Origin: Clostridiales bacterium
GTDB taxonomy: Bacteria; Bacillota; Clostridia; Oscillospirales; CAG-272
Assembly (NCBI GenBank): GCA_018370615.1
Contig: JAGZAC010000068.1
Span: forward strand, 1 to 9,045
Reading direction: 5' to 3'
Length of the DNA stretch: 9,045 nt
Under the pieces are notes generated by a model. The model was not told the origin of the DNA, did no database searches, and was given only the letters and a program-made list of their open reading frames with translations. This document shows, in pieces, positions 7,596 to 9,045 of this stretch. The position numbers and the translations under genes are program-made. The number at the start of each line of letters is the position of its first letter. The stretch's first letter is position 1.

Positions 7596-8416
7596 TTAGT
7601 CTACAGGAAGCAGATTATTGTCGGTAACAAGCTGCTGACCTGCGTCGCTCAAAACAAAGTCGATGAAAGCCTGTGCTGGGGCGGACAGGGTAGCGCCTTC
7701 CTTGGTGACCAGATAGAATTCACGTTTCAGTTTGTAGGAATCATCCTTCAGTGTTTCTGTGCTGATTTCCACACCATCAAACTGTACGGTCTTTACTTTT
7801 GTAGTATCCACATCGGAGAAGGACATGTATCCGATTGCATTGTTTCTTCCAAACCGATAATTTCAGCAAAGGCGCTTCTGGTGCCGGAGCTGGCTTCTCT
7901 TGTAACTACAGTGATGGGCGCATCCGCACCACCTACCTGTGACCAGTTTGTAATTGTTCCTGTGTAGATGTCACGCAGCTGATCTGCGTTCAAGCTTTCT
8001 ACTTCGTTATCCTGATGCACAACCACTGCAATGCCGTCGATGGCGTAGGCAGTAGCTACCAGGCCGTCCTCTGTGCCGTCTGTTTTCAGATCCCGGCTGG
8101 AGTGACCAATTTCATACATGCCGCTGATTGTGTTTGCAATACCGTCGCCGGAACCGTTCATTTCATAGTTAATGGTTACGTCCGGGTTGTCTTCCTGGAA
8201 CTGATAAATCAGTGCAGTCATAACTTTTTCTACAGAAGTAGACCCGCCGGTGCTGACAATGCCGGACAGAGCTTCACCACTGTCACCAGAGGTAGCATCG
8301 TTGGTGGTAGCTTCGGTATCGCCAGTAGTTTCTGCAGGATCTTCCTCATTGCTACATGCGGTAAATACACCTAATGCAAGAACTAAAACGAGCAGGATTG
8401 ATATTACTTTTTTCAT
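7596..8416 (-). pseudogene. pstS: phosphate-binding lipoprotein PstS, frameshifted with apparent internal deletion
   Basis: The extracellular phosphate receptor of the Pst system, broken as written. The first part (8416 to 7793) has a lipoprotein signal with lipobox cysteine C21, an acidic Thr/Ser/Asp-rich linker (22-50) and the phosphate-binding segments STGGSTSVEKV (55-65), GSGDG (88-92), HSSRDL (105-110) and SSGTRSAF (176-183). Near residue 192 the frame is lost. The 3' end resumes in another frame at NAIGYMSFSDVD and runs to the normal C terminus at 7596. In related PstS proteins about 25 residues separate the GLEE-like region from NAIGY; here they abut, so this looks like a deletion of 3n+1 bases, not a single lost base. 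ATG start with AAGGAG well placed. Expected mature function: delivering phosphate to PstC/PstA. Confidence 0.85.
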
Positions 8417-8463
8417 TTCTGTAATCTCCTTATGTATTTTGGTTTTGTTCCTAACCCGGGTCT

Positions 8464-8469
8464 AGTATA
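8464..8469 (-). promoter_or_regulatory. -10 element of the pstS promoter
   Basis: TATACT on the minus strand (8469-8464), 47 bases before the pstS start codon. There is no recognisable -35 hexamer at 16-18 bases upstream (TTCCAC lies there), as expected for a promoter that depends on an activator bound to the upstream Pho box. Confidence 0.55.
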
Positions 8470-8511
8470 AATCGATTTTTGTATGGTGGAAATCATGCAT
8501 GCCTGTAGTTT

Positions 8512-8531
8512 ATGTAAAATTCATGTAAAAT
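8512..8531 (-). promoter_or_regulatory. tandem Pho box upstream of pstS
   Basis: On the minus strand TTTACA occurs twice (8529-8524 and 8518-8513) at an exact 11-base period; a nine-base core, ATTTTACAT, is perfectly repeated. This matches the known Gram-positive PhoP box of TTHACA repeats spaced 11 bases apart, one per helical turn. It lies about 43 bases upstream of the -10 element, a position fitting activation by the phosphorylated regulator encoded in this cluster. A third, imperfect copy could not be placed in phase. Confidence 0.8.
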
Positions 8532-8578
8532 ATCCGCCGCCACAAAAAACTGTAAGTGAGTTTTATAATAGATACCCT

Positions 8579-8708
8579 CAGCAAGGGGAGAATTGCTCAT
8601 ACTTTTTTTCTATACTACATAGGGATCGGAGTATTTCGATCCTGTGGGTTTTAGACGGCACAGCAACTCCTCTCAGATGCCGGCTCGCAGTCTCCGGTGT
8701 TATTGCTG
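8579..8708 (+). other. possible structured RNA leader upstream of the holin
   Basis: If transcribed rightward from near 8576 (after TATAAT at 8564-8569), the leader can form a long-range stem: AGGGGAG-AA-TTGCT (8584-8597) with AGCAACTCCTCT (8662-8673), 12 pairs with one G-U and a two-base bulge. Inside its loop is a local hairpin, GGATCG (8623-8628) with CGATCC (8637-8642), extendable by CATA/TGTG. A competing fold pairs CAGCAA (8661-8666) with TTGCTG (8703-8708), enclosing GCCGG/CCGGT (8679-8683 with 8694-8698). The same AGCAA is used in both folds. This resembles an alternative-structure regulatory leader but matches no RNA family I recognise. Confidence 0.35.
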
Positions 8709-8749
8709 CGGTAGTTTGACCTGCTTATTTTATATGAAAGGAGTCAAAT

Positions 8750-9043
8750 ATGAAAGACGTAAAAGAATGGCTGCGTGCAGCGGGAATACGTGCAGTAAAA
8801 ACGGTGGCGCAAACGGCGGTGGCGACGATTGGTACAGCAGCTGCAATAGGTGCGGTGGACTGGATTATGGTATTGTCCTCTTCAGCCCTTGCAGGGATTT
8901 TATCTCTGCTGACAAGTATTGCAGGACTTCCGGAACTGTCAGCCAGTGAGGGAGAAGGAACTGAAATGGCAGCATCGGAGGAAGAGATGACAGAAGAGAT
9001 GGAAGAGGAGCTGACGAATGGGAAAGGAGAGGAGGAAGAATGA
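8750..9043 (+). CDS. small phage holin, r1t type
   Basis: A 97-residue membrane protein of the r1t-holin group; holins make lesions in the cytoplasmic membrane so that an endolysin can reach the wall. A basic N terminus (1-17) is followed by two hydrophobic segments (about 16-34 and 38-58) with a short turn at AVDW, and the family pattern QTAVATIGTAA ... LAGILSLLTSIAGLPE. The last 36 residues are extremely acidic: 16 glutamates and a single lysine, longer and more acidic than I would expect for this family. The ATG start has AAAGGAG six bases upstream. The stop TGA (9041-9043) overlaps the next start as ATGA. The context, transcribed away from the pst cluster, suggests the edge of a prophage or a stand-alone lysis cassette, but nothing else of a phage is visible here. 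Confidence 0.82.
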   Translation: MKDVKEWLRAAGIRAVKTVAQTAVATIGTAAAIGAVDWIMVLSSSALAGILSLLTSIAGLPELSASEGEGTEMAASEEEMTEEMEEELTNGKGEEEE

Positions 9044-9045
9044 GC
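9040..9045 (+). CDS. start of a further gene, cut by window end
   Basis: ATGAGC begins at 9040, overlapping the holin stop codon by four bases (ATGA), with a strong purine-rich ribosome binding site GGAGAGGAGGAAGA directly upstream. This is a typical translationally coupled start. Only Met-Ser is visible. In holin operons the next gene is commonly an endolysin, which is the best guess but is not shown by the sequence. Confidence 0.5.

Larger units (their letters stand above)
8417..8749. other. 333-base divergent intergenic region between pstS and holin
   Basis: No convincing protein-coding gene lies here. Minus-strand content, towards pstS: a ribosome binding site, a -10 element (8464-8469) and a tandem Pho box (8513-8529). 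Plus-strand content, towards the holin: a perfect TATAAT (8564-8569) without a good -35, a structured leader (8579-8708) and the holin ribosome binding site AAAGGAG (8737-8743). An open frame at 8483-8719 has no ribosome binding site and crosses the promoter elements, so it is not listed as a gene. Confidence 0.7.

Noticed and set aside
8621..8650. GGATCG/CGATCC hairpin as a plus-strand terminator
   Set aside because: The stem is followed by TGTGGGTTTTAG, too poor in T for an intrinsic terminator; treated as part of the leader structure instead.
8483..8719. Plus-strand open frame of 78 codons upstream of the holin
   Set aside because: No ribosome binding site before its ATG, composition unlike a real protein, and it overlaps the Pho box, the -10 candidate and the leader structures.
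8715..8735. TTGACC at 8716-8721 as a -35 for the holin
   Set aside because: A 17-base spacer would put the -10 on the ribosome binding site; the closest A/T hexamer is only about 12 bases away.
1..9045. tRNA, rRNA, CRISPR array, insertion sequence or attachment site
   Set aside because: I saw no cloverleaf, ribosomal RNA sequence, regularly spaced repeats, transposase or integrase. Attachment sites cannot be excluded because only one edge of the possible phage region is visible.

Overview
The window looks like the chromosome of an anaerobic, low- to mid-GC Firmicute of class Clostridia. This is inferred from the rubrerythrin, strong AGGAGG-type ribosome binding sites, frequent TTG/GTG starts, the Gram-positive form of the Pst/Pho cluster and a lipoprotein-type PstS. 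I cannot name a genus from sequence alone.

Layout, left to right. (a) 1-57: the last codons of a plus-strand gene, followed by a bidirectional terminator (58-84) shared with a convergent rubrerythrin gene. (b) 86-1598, minus strand: two independent single-gene units, rubrerythrin and an amidohydrolase-2 family metal hydrolase. Each ends in its own hairpin; the hydrolase also has a near-consensus promoter. (c) 1749-8416, minus strand: a full phosphate cluster in the order pstS, pstC, pstA, pstB, phoU, phoB/phoP-type regulator, phoR-type kinase, closed by a strong hairpin at 1705-1738. (d) 8417-8749: a 333-base divergent intergenic region holding the pst promoter with a tandem Pho box and, for the other strand, a probable structured leader. 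(e) 8750-9043, plus strand: a small r1t-type phage holin, whose stop codon overlaps the start codon of another gene that runs off the window.

How the genes fit together. PstS binds phosphate outside the cell, PstC/PstA form the channel, PstB supplies ATP hydrolysis, PhoU links transport to signalling, and the PhoR/PhoB pair reports phosphate limitation. The tandem TTTACA repeats upstream of pstS are the expected binding site of the regulator encoded at the far end of the same cluster, giving a feedback loop. A hairpin terminator between pstS and pstC should give more binding protein than permease, and an internal promoter before phoU can supply PhoU-PhoB-PhoR independently.

The most notable point is that the first two genes are broken as written. 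pstC has lost one T from a short T run, and pstS is frameshifted at a junction where about 25 conserved residues also seem to be missing. The other cluster genes are intact. Either this lineage has inactivated its high-affinity phosphate uptake while keeping the signalling genes, or the assembly carries errors here. I did not find a clearly novel system. The structured leader in front of the holin is the least explained piece of sequence.
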